DNA of 64,000 bases from Chaetorhynchus papuensis (GCA_013396525.1 VWYX01000623.1:426854-490853), one strand, 5' to 3'. Counted from the first letter of the stretch, positions 25,101 to 38,577 are shown. Translations and numbers: made by a program. Notes: generated by a model not told the origin, from the sequence alone.

Positions 25101-27801
25101 CTGGAATAACCTGCCCCTGTCAGTACCGCTGTCACTGGCATTTTGATGTGTCAATATTGTGTGCTGCAAATGATTGTCCTTAAGAGACAGTTTCAGTTTT
25201 ACTCTATGCTGGATGCAAGCTGCTCCAAGGACATCTTCACAAAATGGTGCTTAACTGAAATTGTTCCCAAGTGATGTTCTCTCTAGAACAAAAGACTTTA
25301 AACACTTGATTCAAAACTTTTTCAGAGCCTAGGTTTCCCCAAGCTTCCTATTAAAATCTTTACCTGAAAGGGATGAATTGCTTAGCCCGTGTTCTGACTG
25401 CTATAGTATACAGATCAGTGTTTACATCTCTACTTGCGCCGAGTCTAATTTATAATTTAACACTGTTGAGACCATCCTGACAATGTAAACATGGTATATT
25501 GATGACCTGCAAAAAAGAGAAGCTGTCTTATATGCCAAGTGCCTGTGGCTCTGTTTATGTTGGAAATGCATTATTAAAGAATGTGTGTGGTCAAGCTATA
25601 ACATTTCTAGTACTGAGGTATCCATTTTACCCTGGGTCATTTCTTTGTTTCTCCTCACATAGTCGCTTAATCCAACAACTGATCAAGTTTCAGCCTTCCA
25701 CTCCAACTCCCCCAATTAAGATAGCGTGATACACAGTGTGACAGCCTTTTTGGGCTCTCTGAACCATGTGCGGTGTGCCTTATACTCGACAACTGAATCA
25801 GACTAATTCTGGGAGCAAATACACTACTCAGGCAATGCTGAGCAATTTATTATTAAAGCAGCAATTTACTGTCATTCCAGCCTCCATTAAAAAACTCCTA
25901 AAAGTCTGGATCATTTATTCTTCATTAAAATCAACATGACAACTGCTTCAGAACGTAGTGTCAGTGACACTTGAACTTCTAAGTAGAAATAGTTAGGGGG
26001 GACATTTAGATGCTATCTCAGTCCTGGCCTGATCATTCACTTCTCCGTTCTTGGTCCTGGGTCACTTGTTTTTCTGAGCAGCCGAGACAATCAGTGGGCT
26101 CAGTAAGTTAGGGAGTTTTGTACAAGAGTGCTCACTCCCATGGCCTAGGCAAAAACTATCTAGTCTTTGGCCACTGAACGTACATTGGGGATCTCCTAAA
26201 AAACCTCTGTCCTTTTATCATCTTCACAAGACAATCTATCCTAGATGCTCAGGGAAAAGGAGATACTAAGATATTAGCACTAAAAACTGAGCTCTGAATG
26301 TCAGCAGCCTGAAAGCCTTTGGCAGCTTTATGCCATAAGTAGGTTGGTGGAGGAGAGTTCTTCATCCTACCTTGGAAATCTCCCATAATGAACCATCTTG
26401 CAAAACAAGCAGGACACACTTTCCTTTCTGGATATGCAAAAAACATCCCATCTGACCTTTCTCTCCACAATGAGGTTTCTGCAATGCCAGTGTGTTGGTG
26501 AAAACATGAGGAAGGTTTATCCTGCACATATTCCTAAGTAAGCCTTCCAGATGTTTCATCATCAGCTGAAACAACCCCTCCTTGTTTTTTTCTCTGAAGA
26601 GAGAGACTTACCAGCTGACTTAGAGGGAAGAGTGATGTGAAGAGGGAACGTGTGTCCTCCCCTGTGGCTGCTGGGGTTGTCTGTTTCTCGTTAGAAACAG
26701 CAACGTCTCACTGTGCTTCAAGAGGTTTACAACTGTCCATGGTACCAATGGTGCAACATGGTCACTCCCGTCCTTCATCCAACACTGTACAATTCAGTGT
26801 TTCAACGCACATATTTTATAGCATAAAGGGGATATTTTTTAAAAGCAGCACAACGTATACAAAGAGATGTGGCATCAGGAGTGCCCAGATATGTGCAAGC
26901 AGAGCTGTCTGGTTTTTTGCCCAGCTCCAGTGTTGCAGTTGGTCCATTTTGGTCAGTCATGCACCAGACAGGCCCCAGTTATCAGCTCTGAAGCACAGAC
27001 ATTAAGCATAATTCTACACTTCCTTATTTTTTAAGAGAAGTCTGCACCTCGACAAATCTACCCTTTGATATAAATAAGATTACAAGGAGATGAATGTTCA
27101 TTGTCAGTTTTGCTACAGTGTTTGCCAGCAAGAATAGAAATGTAGGCATTTTATGCAAGCAGTAAACATATTTAACTCTTGTGAGAGAAAGACATCAAGC
27201 CAACAGTGAACTAAACTTACTAGCATATACCCAGATTCCAGGTGCCTAAATTAGTAGCAATCCGTTCAGCATTGGGGATATCTTTTTGGCAAGGCTGCAG
27301 TATAACCATGTCCTGGTTTTGTTGTTGTTTACTCTGCGTGACATCTATTGACTCAAATGAGCCATTTTTTATTCCTTTGTAGACATGAGAGTGAATTTAG
27401 CACAGTATGTTATCACAGAGCTCCTCACAGACAGTGCTGACAAATAGCTATGTGGACAACCCATTCAGGCTGTAGCATTATCCATCAGCAATGACAGTAG
27501 CTGGCAAACCAGTGCTGTTTATATCAATTTGTTATTTTCTAGGAAGATACCCAGCTTCATTATTATTGGAGGAGATAAAACTAAGATGAGAGGCCAAGAC
27601 CCTCATTTGGTTCTTAATGCACTCCCATTGCTTTGATGTATTACAGAGAACAAAATTGACTGATGTGGTAGCTCATTAAACAGGGAAAAACACACACTAA
27701 AATAACATATTTTCTTTACCAGCAGTTCTGTGACAACTAACGGTGTCTAGGAAGGATCCAGGGACAGCTATTTAAAATACATCTTCCCCACTTGTTCCTG
27801 C
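22179..27801. other. Long unique non-coding stretch
   Basis: 5.6 kb with no recognisable gene or transposon. Details: a run of nine G at 23666-23674; overlapping opposite-strand frames at 23186-23837 (up to 136 codons) without a domain; a very AT-rich patch at 24780-24860. The 122-codon plus frame at 26637-27005 is likewise unrecognised. Confidence 0.45.
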
Positions 27802-27825
27802 AAAAAAAAAAAAAAAAAAAAAAAA
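27802..27825 (+). repeat. Poly-A run (A24)
   Basis: Twenty-four consecutive A residues after a unique stretch. No SINE body or gene-like sequence with a polyadenylation signal precedes it, and no flanking duplication is obvious, so a processed pseudogene is not supported. It is treated as a mononucleotide repeat. Confidence 0.9.
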
Positions 27826-29532
27826 GGGTTGTGATGTGCCCTAGACTTTAGGAGCAGAAAATTCTGTAAGATAGTGTGTCTTAAATAACAAATATATAAT
27901 TTTGACACTCCTTGCAAGCCAAAGCAGTTAACTGATTTTTTGGTGCAGTACCGCTATCACAGCACTTCTCCAGGACATTCTTTCTGGCTCTCTGTGATAC
28001 TTGAGAAACAAATCCTTCCCATCTCTTGCACAGTAGGTGGAAACCATAATTGCTTCACCAGAGATGGGGAACATGAGTCACTGAGAGGCTAACTGACTTT
28101 CCTGGGGACCCATGAGACCAAAAGCAGTATGTGGAAAACCCAGGGCTAAAAGATTGAATGCAGAATCTGACCTGAGTTACACTCTGGCTTGAGGGGGGTT
28201 GTAATTTAGGGCATAATTTATTTGTTATTAGTATGTCTTATCACTCACCTGGTAATTGCTAGGCAAAAAAGGCTACCACTCTGTGACAGGAGCTGAAGCC
28301 CCAGCAGACAGGGATATGCAGGTGGGTAGGGAGGCAAGACAGGTGGGGTGTCTGGGGGATGTTCAGAGGACTGCAGTTACTCACAGTGCCTGTGGCAGTA
28401 CTGCACAAAGATCCATTCATGGGCTCTTTGCACTGTACATAAAATGGTAATTATATTGCATAAAAAAAGGCCCCCAGAATTTAAAACTAAAGTTGAAAGC
28501 AGTCTAAATCTATATTAGCTCATTTTGGATTTATCCCTCAAAACCCATGCTGTATCCCTCAAACGCACCTCTTATTGGACTACTGGTATTACTCTTTTCC
28601 AACCACGATGAGTGACAGATAAACAAGCAAATATGGTATTTGATTCTCTGGGAGTTTCCCAGTATATGTGTGGACTCATCTTTGGCCTGTATCACCCCAG
28701 AAGGGAGGGCGCTTCCTTTCTTTCCTATCTTGGAATATAGAAGTTGGAGTCCTTGCTGGTGGGGTTCATCCTATCCACCTTTAGACTTGGAGCGACCAGG
28801 GACAACATTTGGACCTGTAGTCTGTGATTTTCCTGTCCTGCTTCAAATGTCTGCTGTAGGTTGCATTTAGCCTGATGAATCCAAGCCCATCTGATTTTGT
28901 CTGTACTCAAACCCAGACTGTTACCTGTCTCACCACTTGGGGGTAAGACCCAGAATTCAATTTCACTGGTGTCATAAATAATGTCAGATCATCCCTAATG
29001 ACCAGAAATTCAGAGAGCCTTGAGTTTCTCTCTGATGCCAAAGTCACTCTCCCTGACAAAGTCCTAAAATTTTTGATTCACTACTGTCTCAAAGAGGGAG
29101 AGCTACCTATTAAATCACACATATTACTCCCTCATGGCATGGATGTTTCTCAGAGCCTTATGTTCACGCTGGGACTCTCTCAGTACCTGCTTATTTGTAA
29201 GAAATGAGGGGCTCAGAGTACAAGGTGAGACAGCAGCAAACATGCACAGGTGCTGCTTCTTCTCTCAGCTGTAATTAGGCAGATCTCCTAATGTGAGGAC
29301 AGAACCATCCTTTGAGCTGTAAAATATTTGTCTTTCATTACCTGTCACCCTCTGACTTTTAGTGAAAGAGATGCCCCTTTTCCTGGAACATGCACATAGT
29401 TAGGATCAATATCATAATCCTATCTGACAGCTACTCAAAAGCCTCTTTGCGTTGATCAGGTTTTGGCAGCTGAACAGAGCTGCTACTGCACTTCCTTTTA
29501 ATACTGACTAAGCGATAGGCTTGACAAGAAGT
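27826..29532. other. Unique non-coding DNA
   Basis: No gene or repeat recognised. Open frames do not exceed about 76 codons and overlap each other. Confidence 0.5.
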
Positions 29533-29550
29533 AAAAAAAAAAAAAAAAAA
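29533..29550 (+). repeat. Poly-A run (A18)
   Basis: Eighteen A residues, again without a recognisable retroelement body upstream. Confidence 0.9.
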
Positions 29551-31751
29551 GAAGATAAAATTCTTTTAGAAACAAAACCCAATTAGCCCTTTTGTTACTC
29601 CAGTGAAGCGGAACAGATACTTCAGCTGCCGGTGGTGGTACAAGCAGAAACCTGCTCCCAGTCCCCTGCCACGCTCCAAGGACAGACGGATGAATGGTAA
29701 CGGCTGGCTTAAAGATGTCTTCATCTGCTCTGTTCAGAAGGAAAGCAGGGATTTGGCACCAGCTTTTAAAGAAAACAGAAGACGCAAAATTCACTAAACT
29801 TTATTGGTTCGAATGTATAATAATGATAGTTTAATGGCAGGAAAGAGGCAGATAATTAAAAGTGAGTAGCTCTGATTGCCCTTGTACACTGCTCCAGATA
29901 GCTTCTCAACACTCCTGAATCCTTGTTTGCTTTGTCTGAAGCTGAAATCCCACAAGGTCTGGATGTTACCAGCTGTCTAGCTAACTAACTGCCAGCACTT
30001 TCCCTGAATACAAGCTATCAGCTTCCACAACATCAGCCTCCTCCCCTGAGCTCTTCCTCACTGTCTCTCTCCCTGTGTGATTGCTTTTATCTGTTGCTTG
30101 CAGGAGCTTCTTCTAATCATATTGCTTCTTGCCTCTGAGGGTCAAACACGAGACCACTGCTACCTACACAAATGGGGAAAACTGTCACCTTCGCTAGACT
30201 GATAAGCGTTTGGCAGGCAGGACACTGTGAAGTGGAAGAGCAAACAGCCAGCAATCTGCAAACACCATAAATATGCTACAATCTCAGCAGGAAGATGGGC
30301 ACTATATGTACCAAGAGGCCTTTGTTTAATGAGCTGTCAGAAAGCAGGCATGAAATTATGTTTGAAAACATGTGCAAGCTGCAGAAACAGAGCTGGGGCA
30401 TTAAAAAACCTCTTTGACTTTTCTGTGGATGTTTGGAATGTCTTATCAGTTTGAGAACTGTCACGCGATGAGGGCTATCATTAGCAAGGTAATAGCATTT
30501 GAAAGCTACTGATTTTTCTCTCTCAGCTCCGTTTTGTGACCTAAATGAGTGAGAGAAAAACTTAATGCTTCCTTTCTGCTGATTTGTTTCCCCTGAAAAC
30601 AGAGCCAGAAACCCCAGAGTGAGCATACTGGTAGGAGATAAATCCAAATCAGAGTAAATGGTGAAGGACTAACCGTGGAAGTCAAGAATATTGTTGCTAA
30701 TCCTTTGGAGACGGTGTTCATATTACTCTAATGCACCTCCCACCACTCATTTGTTTCAATCACACACACAGAAAGCATCTCAGGGCAGGTGACTGTTACG
30801 TGTGACAGCTGTGTGAGGGCTGCCAGAGGTCAGGGCAACAGTCTTCAATTCACAGGTAGTCAACAGTGGTAAAACTCTGTGAAAAATATGATTGCTGAAG
30901 CATATTAACAGTGTTAGGGTCACTTTGCATAGCTGTAATAGGGTGTGCACAAAATAGAGCTTCCATTGCTGTTAAATCATGCAGAACAAGTTGTTAAGGA
31001 TTTAAAACAAATCCTGAAATATCCTTCAGGGTCACAAAGATCTTTATTTCTAAGATAAATTGAATGGTTTTCTTCATGCTCAAACATCTGTGTTTTCTCT
31101 GCTTTTAAGAAAACATTTTGCTGATTCTTTGGCTATTTGGGCATTTGTGGTCCACCCCAGAGCTGAAAGGAGACTGTGAATGCTGAACTGGATCCATGTC
31201 AGTCAGGGAGGTATTAATTTGCAATAACGGCTTCTCTTTCTTTCATTTCTTTCTTATTAAAGATGGGGATCAAAATCCAAGTCTTCTTGGTTAAAGTAAA
31301 TGGAACCCAGATTCAAACTGTCCCTGTTCTTTGGAAACTCTGAACAAACTAGGTTTTGGGGAAGAAAACAAACAAACAAACTATCAAAAAAATGGAAGAG
31401 GACCACATTTATGGGTCCTATCCGTTTTTGTCACAACACGAACCAGTCAGATCACCAGCAGTATTGTTTTACTGAAGGGAGAAAAATGCACAAATATGAA
31501 GAAAAGAAATGCTTGAAAAATAGCATTTTTGGAAGCTTTGCAAAGGAAAATGTCACGTACAAGTAAAAAAAATATTTTGCAGAAGTGATGTACTCTCTTT
31601 GGATTTTGCCAGTTAATTAACTAAAACTGAAAAAAATAAATTCAGGTGTTGGTCAACAGGCAAACAAAGGAGTGTTTCTACCATGAAGTGCCTCTCTGAG
31701 TGCCATAACATCTGTACTTTGGTGACTTTATTGTATGTGGGCTGTGTCTGC
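29551..31751. other. Unique non-coding DNA
   Basis: No gene recognised. Frames at 30227-30721 overlap on opposite strands. A short AAAC repeat lies at about 31368-31381. Confidence 0.5.
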
Positions 31752-31800
31752 CTATCTATCTATCTATCTGTCTATCTATCTATCTATCTATCTATCTATC
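31752..31800. repeat. (CTAT)n tetranucleotide microsatellite
   Basis: About twelve CTAT units over 49 bp with one CTGT interruption near 31767. The array is long enough to be polymorphic. The opposite strand reads GATA repeats. Confidence 0.95.
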
Positions 31801-33267
31801 CCATGATCTGCCTCACTCAACCTCCCCATTGCACCACGGAAGATGTGGCCTAGCAGGGAGCCATATAGAATATGTACAGAATATTAAGAATACAGAATAT
31901 GTAAGAATAGCACAGCTGTACCCACCCTGAATGTTTCCAGATAGGAGGATTCAAGCCATAAATTTCCAGGTTTGGATTTTTCCCTTAGCAGTCAGATATT
32001 TCCACAGGGAAATGTTTAATGTTTTCCAAGCAGCCTTTTCAATGTTAATGCTTTGCCAGTGTAAAGCAGATGAGGACAATAGAAACAAGAGATAAACCTT
32101 CCTTCTTCTGCTTTCTATTAGGTCAAGTTTTTCAAATGTGTTTCATTTCACCCCTGCTAGCATGCTTCAGTACATGAGGCTGCTAAAGGAGGGTTTGATT
32201 CTACCAAGAGCGTAAAAGCATGGGTACTATGGAAACCAAAAAATATCCTGTTAATTCATACAAGCAACTATTTTGTCTGACTTGGAATAGATCATGTACG
32301 ACACACAGGAAATCCTTTGGTACCATGACCTTCTCAGTATTGCAAGCTTTCATAAAAGACCACACCATTTCTTTCCTTCTCCTGAGAGAGTGTCTGGCTT
32401 CCAAAGAGATTACATGCTGTTTGAATCAGAGTTAGGTGCTGAACTGCAAGGAGATAGGATAACAACTCTTAGGATCAAAGGAAAACTGAAAACCTTTCCA
32501 TTGTGCAATTTTTGAAATTGAAACATTTCATAAGGTGTTCTTTTTTCACTTTATTTTCTCTCCTCTATGCCATCTTTGCTATTGTGTTCAATGTAATAAT
32601 TAACATATGGTATTTCGCAGATCTTTCCTTTTTTTCTTCTACCTTTTAAAACACATTTTGCAGGGTATTAAAGGGAAAAATAAAATTGTCATCTGCCATT
32701 GGTACAGAAAAGGCTCTTTATATACTCTTAATTTTAGAAAATGCCTAACACAATAAAAAATTAGCTAACACCTCTGCAAAATACTGAATTAAGAATCCTT
32801 GGACAAGCCCACCAGCACCTCCAGTGTAGCTACTTTTCTACAAAGAACAGAAGGGGGAATGCTAGAGATTGACAGAGAAGAAAGAGGGACAAGCAGAGAA
32901 AGAAAAGAGGATTGTGATTCACAAAGCAGTGTTTGCTCCTCCCGTGATGCTGTAGCAGACAGGAGCAAGATTTAAGCCAGGAAGAAGAGGTGGGTACTGA
33001 ACTTAAGTGTTCAGTCCTTAAACAAGATAAAAAGTGCTTGTCTTTAGCTTAACTTGCTGTGAGTGGAATATTGCTTGAGAACTGGATTTAGGGAAAGGAT
33101 ATTGCCGTACTGGAGCATTAACGAGAAATAGCCTGAAAAACCTAATGCAAATTATGAAGACCAATACTTCAGTGAAAGGTTTGTGTAGCTCAGCCTGTGG
33201 TATCTCTCCAAAACAGACTGAGAAGTGATTTCATTATGTCCAATAGGGAGTAAACAACTGGTACCAT
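31801..33267. other. Unique non-coding DNA
   Basis: No gene recognised. A purine-rich patch lies at about 32850-32910. Frames at 32201-32515 overlap on both strands and look random. Confidence 0.5.
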
Positions 33268-33293
33268 AAACAAACAAACAAACAAACCAAACA
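33268..33293. repeat. (CAAA)n microsatellite
   Basis: Five or so CAAA units with one imperfect unit at the right end, followed by a run of six G residues. Confidence 0.85.
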
Positions 33294-36200
33294 AGGGGGG
33301 TTGATATTGGGGAAAAAAAGTGTAACAGGAAACTAGCTGGAAACAGAACAGAAGAGAAAGAGATTCAGTGGAGAAACATTAGGATTTGCTGAGGTCCTTG
33401 ATGCTGAGGCAGCACTTCTGAGTGACATCCATGCCATCCATTTGTCTCCTCAGTGATGACCATAGCCTCTGAGTAACAGAGAGTAAGTACCAAAGACCTC
33501 TTCAGAAATCTTCCCACTTTCCAGCAATCTTGTGCAGAGAGTGTTTCAACAAGATGAACCTCAGCTGATGGATTATACATCCTGCATACTTGGGGATTAC
33601 CCACTGTTGGGCAAGTCAGAGAAGCAGTTGAGTGGTATAAACATATTTAAAACCACATGCACGTAGAGTTGTTCCATTTCCTTACTGTACAGCAGGCCAG
33701 TGACACCATGCTTCTTTCATCATGGTCTCTACCTAGCTTTCACAATCCAGGGGAAAACAAGAGGGGACAAACTGGGACCCTCGTGCTTCTATTCGAGTAA
33801 AAAGTTAGGTGACCCAAGCAACTTCCCATAGGGTTGCTTGAGCTTCTTCCTTCAGGATAAAGGTTACTTGGAATGATCCCACCTCCCTCGCAGGCTGGCC
33901 AAGGGGTTGCCACAACCTGAAGACTGCCTAAGTTTGTTGAAGTCATAGCACTACAACTGATTCACTTCCACCCCACTCCGAGTGCCTGCCATGCTTCAGC
34001 CAGGCAGACCAGGAGCAAGAATTTTAGCCATGCACAAAAGAGGAAAAAAGATAAAATTATCAGGAATTTTACGGATCGTACATCACACAGCATGGCAAAT
34101 AACAACAATTGCATTTAGAGCCATTTTAGATGCTGCAAACTGGTCTGTGACTTCATGAGAATGGTTAAATGGGACCTGTTTAGTCACTAACTTGTTCCAC
34201 CAGAGAAGAGAGCACACAGCAAAGGGCTTCAGTCTGTGCAAAACCACATGTTCCCATGAAGGCACAGAGCCGTGCTCTAAGGCTTGAAATCCCACTTAAG
34301 CCTATTTGCTTAGTCAGTGGAAAGGTAGGCACCTTTGAAGGCCTCTGAAGAGCACTTCAAGTGCCTGAAAAATATGCTGAGCAGGGAGCCAAAGGGCATG
34401 GGGACCTCAGCTGAGGAAGCTTGGTGTGAGGTATTAACCACCTCAGCTGGAGCAGGGCCAGGCTTCCCCTCCGGCCACTCTCAGCAAGGCAGGGCATGGC
34501 TCTGCAGAGCTGGCAGTGCAGCAGGAACAGCCGCTGGGAGCCTCAGACAGCAGGAACCACACATTTTCCCCATCCTGCTTTGACAGAATTGGCCAGGGTT
34601 GGAGGCATCTTTCATTTCCCAGTTCTGTTTTTGCTGTAGAAGACACAGCTTCTTTCTATTTTTCAAGACTGGCTGATCCCAGCATGCTCCAAATCCATAA
34701 AGGAAAATAGGAAATGATTTTCTTAGTCCCTGAATTGACCCGTGGGTCTGACGATCCTGCTAGGCTCGGCAGTTTCTCTGCTGGCTTGAGGAGCACATGT
34801 TTATGCACCTGGGATCATGCAGCTTGAATTATTCTTTTAAACATTTTCATAGAGAGTGGCAGTGTAACAGAAATCACTAAACAAAATGTACATTGTGTGT
34901 GACAGTTAGCAATGGGCCGGTTCACAGATTGTTAAGGGCTATTGAAAGTCACGCTTATGTTTTTCTTCTTTAACATTTTTCAAGGACAATTTGATTGCAT
35001 TTCCCAGAAAGGTTAATATAAACAATCTGCTCCCCTCATTTTTATGAGAAGCATTTAAAAGTAAAACGTCCTGCTGTTATTTCACTATTGCCTGTGTTAT
35101 TGATGGCTGAGGATTCCCAGATAGGTTCTGAATTTTTGCAGCTTTGCACATTTCTGGGAGAATTGCTCAAAAGTCCACTATCTCATTCTCCACCCAGCAG
35201 CACTGAGAAAGGCACACATTTCTTCAACATTTGTTTGAACACAGTAGGGCGCGATTCGTCGCCTGAACTTTAGCCATGTGGAGGATAGTGTCACCTCTGA
35301 ACTTGGTGTTTAAATGGCTTCTACAGACAGCCACCAGAGGGGCAGAGGAGCAACTCATCTCTCATAGGTGCCCATTTTTGACATAAGATATTTGCCCTTT
35401 GGAAGTGGCTCTCTTTCCCCACTGAAAATAAAGCCAGTCAAAGCAACTCAGACTGAGCCATCCCTGTCCTGTTCTGGTTTGTTCCCTGGAAAATCATGTG
35501 GGTGGGACACCCTCTGGTGTCACCATCTCCCACAGGACCAGCTGGCTCCAACGCTTACTCATGTAATCCACACTTAGTTAACTAAAAAAAAGTTAGAAAT
35601 ATTTCCTTCAAAGAGTAATTTCTGAATGCTAGTCAAGGCTATTCTTGCTCCAAATGTACAAGTCCACAATAAGTATATAGCCACAAATTTTTCATGTCAT
35701 TGTCATGTCTGGTTGACATTTCATGTTACTACTGATATTCAGTTAATTTGGATACTTTGAGCAGGAGCTTGAACTAGATTACCTCTGGAGGTCCATAAGA
35801 TTTTCAGATAATCAAATGACATTGTAACATATTATGTACCCATGGGCCATTCAACACAATTCATCTGAATGCCCAAGTTGGATGTTCTGTTGGATTTTCT
35901 ATATTTCATTTCCTGTGCTTTTTTCATGTACAACTTTGAAAATAGAGCTCAAGCAGATAAAAATGTTCTCCCTCCCTAGTCATGTGTAAGCCTTCCCATT
36001 GCTTTCTCACCTGTACAAATAACACGTTGTGTTGGACTGCACTGACTGCCTTTTGAGAACACGTTCAGTCTGTGTCCTGGCTGCTGACAAAACTGGGGCA
36101 CTGCCCTGACAGCTAAAACATCTGAGGACAGTAGCAAAGCTGGTTTGGGCTACCCTCTGGAGCATGATTTGTACACATGTACCATGAAACTACCCACCTT

Positions 36201-36853
36201 TTTGCTGTTTTATCAGCTGAGGTATCTGTCAGTGCCTGCCAGAAATAGCTGCACACCACTTGTCAGTTCCTAGCACTGAAAAGCAGATGTACCCACGAGA
36301 AATGCACAGATTTCAGAGCAACAAAAGATGATCCCTCTGCAACATAATATTTTATGCTTTGGTTAAATCTAGCAATTTTTTTTATTTTAAAACCGACACT
36401 ACTTTAAATGGATTGATTTATAAGACAAGTATCTGTGACAAAGTCAGGGCCTTCTCAGGGCAGACCAGGGTTTTGCTCTCAGACCTACAGAAGCATTTCC
36501 CATCCCCTCACTTCTGTCCTTTACATTCAAACAGGTACATACATCACTTTCATTCAGATTTTCTGGGATGAATTTATCTCACTACTTTGGCCACTGGTGC
36601 TTAAAAAAAAATGTTTGCCAGTTTCCATTAGGTACATGAGGACACGTATGTGGAATGATGCCTGATCATGTATTTATAAGTGACCTTTTTCAGGAAAGAA
36701 TAATGCTCGTGAAGCTAGGAAACCCTAGGAATAAAACCCACCCACTCCCTACCACTGAGTTAAAGCGGTATTTATTACACCTCTTCAAGACAAAAGGAAA
36801 ATGCAATAAAAATTCTACCCCAAAACATCCGGGGTGTTGATCTAGGTAGGCAA
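33294..36853. other. Unique non-coding DNA
   Basis: 3.5 kb with no recognisable gene or transposon. A GC-richer patch at about 34390-34560 gives short overlapping frames on both strands. The rest is balanced unique sequence. Confidence 0.45.
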
Positions 36854-37438
36854 GTGGGAACCATGAACACCCTGTGCACACCGTGGCTGATGGTGCCGCG
36901 GCCCCAGGCCTGTTGTGACAGATCCCACTGCGGTCTGACAGAGCGGGTGGCACCAGGGAGCACCTCAGGGCAATGTGTGGGAGAGTATGAAGGGAACAGT
37001 GGGTTTTGCAGCAAACCTGTATTGGGTGCTGGAGCTGCTTTGGATCTTTCCTATACAGGTCTGATTCTGAAACATGTTCTCTCCAGTGTTGTAGACAAAT
37101 CTCTGGGCATAAGGTGTAAAGCGCAGCTGCTGAACCAACAGGAGCCATTTCCCACGTGCCACAGCCCACCTGGCAGCTCAGTCTCCCAGTGGCATTTCTG
37201 CATAGGTTACATGCCCACGACTGGAGAGAGAGAGAGAACTTCTGAGCATCATCCTTGCCTCCAGTCTTCCTGCTGCCCCCTGTCCCAGGCTTCCCATGTC
37301 ACCTCCCTCATCCCTCCTCTCTGTAGCTGCCACCTGGGTGGTAGGAGGAGAAGGAGGAGGAGGAGTAGTGCATGGTTCAGGCAGCAGTGTGATGCCCCAT
37401 CCCTCCCCCAGCCCTTCCCAGCTGTCTCCTTGCACTAA
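36854..37438 (+). other. 194-codon open frame, probably not a gene
   Basis: An open plus-strand frame in GC-richer DNA. The product is rich in Ser, Cys, Pro and Gly. Its Arg-rich stretch near the C-terminal third is simply the GGA repeat at 37344-37365 read in one frame, and a GA repeat (37224-37237) is also inside it. I recognise no domain, signal peptide or membrane segment. Opposite-strand frames of 159 and 105 codons overlap it. Coding use is unlikely; a non-coding transcript cannot be excluded. Confidence 0.1.
37344..37365. repeat. (GGA)n trinucleotide tract
   Basis: An imperfect GGA/GAA purine tract of about seven units, preceded by a GA dinucleotide repeat at 37224-37237. Confidence 0.85.
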
Positions 37439-37570
37439 CCCATGGGATACCACAGGTCTGGAAGCTGCTCTTCCTCCATGTGTCCCTATGCGCAAACAAC
37501 TCCTTACAGAAAAATATTTAACACATACACACTCGACATATAGGTGTGCTCATGACCTGACTATTTGCTT
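37439..37570. other. Short unique stretch
   Basis: Nothing seen. Confidence 0.5.
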
Positions 37571-37610
37571 TTAAGAGTTCTGAACATCTTTTAGGAGTTC
37601 TGAGCATCTT
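37571..37610. repeat. 20-bp tandem duplication
   Basis: ttaagagttctgaacatctt (37571-37590) is followed directly by ttaggagttctgagcatctt (37591-37610). There are two differences, both A to G. It reads as a recent local tandem duplication. Confidence 0.9.
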
Positions 37611-38238
37611 TGGCGGCTGTTGTTTTATAGGAGACCCAGGTTAAGCAAATTTCCCATTAAAACCTTTCTAAAAAGGCAAAGGACATGCCAGGCCAGTCAT
37701 TCAAGCCCTAAAATTTTCAGAAGTGACTAACAGTTTCTCATGCCTCCAACATTTTGGTGTGTGGCTTGAGACATTTCATAAAAATCTAGTTTTCTAAAGA
37801 GTGGTGTTGCTGCTCTCTAATAATTAAAATCCTAGAAGAGGAGAACTCAAAATTAACAACCATTTTTCCAAAATATAACTCTCCAACATTTATAGAGCCT
37901 TCAAGTGGAGAAACAGAAAGTCTAACTTTATGCAGAGAAGAGTATAGCCCACATACTGGTGAGAAACTCAGATACATCTTGGTAAACACTCCCTATGTAA
38001 GCAACATTTTCCAGAGTCTTTCATTCACTGTGTAAAAGCCCACTACAAGACAGCTAACATATCTAAAATATACTCCCAACTCTCCAAAACTTACTCACAA
38101 ATCATCTGCTTTAAAAGAGCACTCTCCAAGTACACTTCACAAAGTTTTCCATTTTGCCCTCCCAGGCAGCCTAGCAACATGGCTGGCAATAAATAATGCT
38201 GCAAAGGAAATTCTGTGTCAACTAGGAGGGTCAAAAAG
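37611..38238. other. Unique non-coding DNA
   Basis: No gene or named repeat. One 67-codon minus frame has no recognisable features. Confidence 0.5.
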
Positions 38239-38253
38239 AAAAAAAAAAAAAAA
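38239..38253 (+). repeat. Poly-A run (A15)
   Basis: Fifteen A residues in an A-rich patch (38233-38253). No retroelement body is visible. Confidence 0.85.
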
Positions 38254-38538
38254 GACAGAAGAAAATGTACCAAAAAAAAGTGTAATTTATTGCCCCTTAG
38301 CATCTGCTTTTATCTGTATCCTTTTGAGAACAAATTAACAAGTCCTGCCTATCTCCATATGTTTCTTTCTGTGGAACATCATGGTTCTGGAGGTACACGT
38401 TCGCTCAGTCGGCAGTAACAAGCACGTATGTTTGTTATGCACTGGAGAATGTGACCATTATATGTTGATGATACTTTTATAATATGATAAATCACTGCAA
38501 GAAAAAAAGAAATATTTTATAAGCCAGAAGGAACAGGT
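38254..38538. other. Short unique AT-rich stretch
   Basis: Nothing seen. Confidence 0.5.
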
Positions 38539-38577
38539 CTTTTTTTTTTTTTTTCCTTTTTCCTTTTTTTTCTTCAG
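38539..38577 (+). repeat. 37-nt pyrimidine tract ending in CAG
   Basis: An uninterrupted C/T run from 38539 to 38575, mostly T, followed by AG at 38576-38577. It looks like a very strong polypyrimidine tract with a 3' splice site. The 40 bases downstream hold only a weak donor-like CAG|GTCATA, and no coding exon is evident. A plain low-complexity repeat is the simpler reading. Confidence 0.8.

Noticed and set aside
36854..37438. Arg-rich segment as a nuclear localisation or RNA-binding motif
   Set aside because: The arginines come from reading a GGA microsatellite in one frame.
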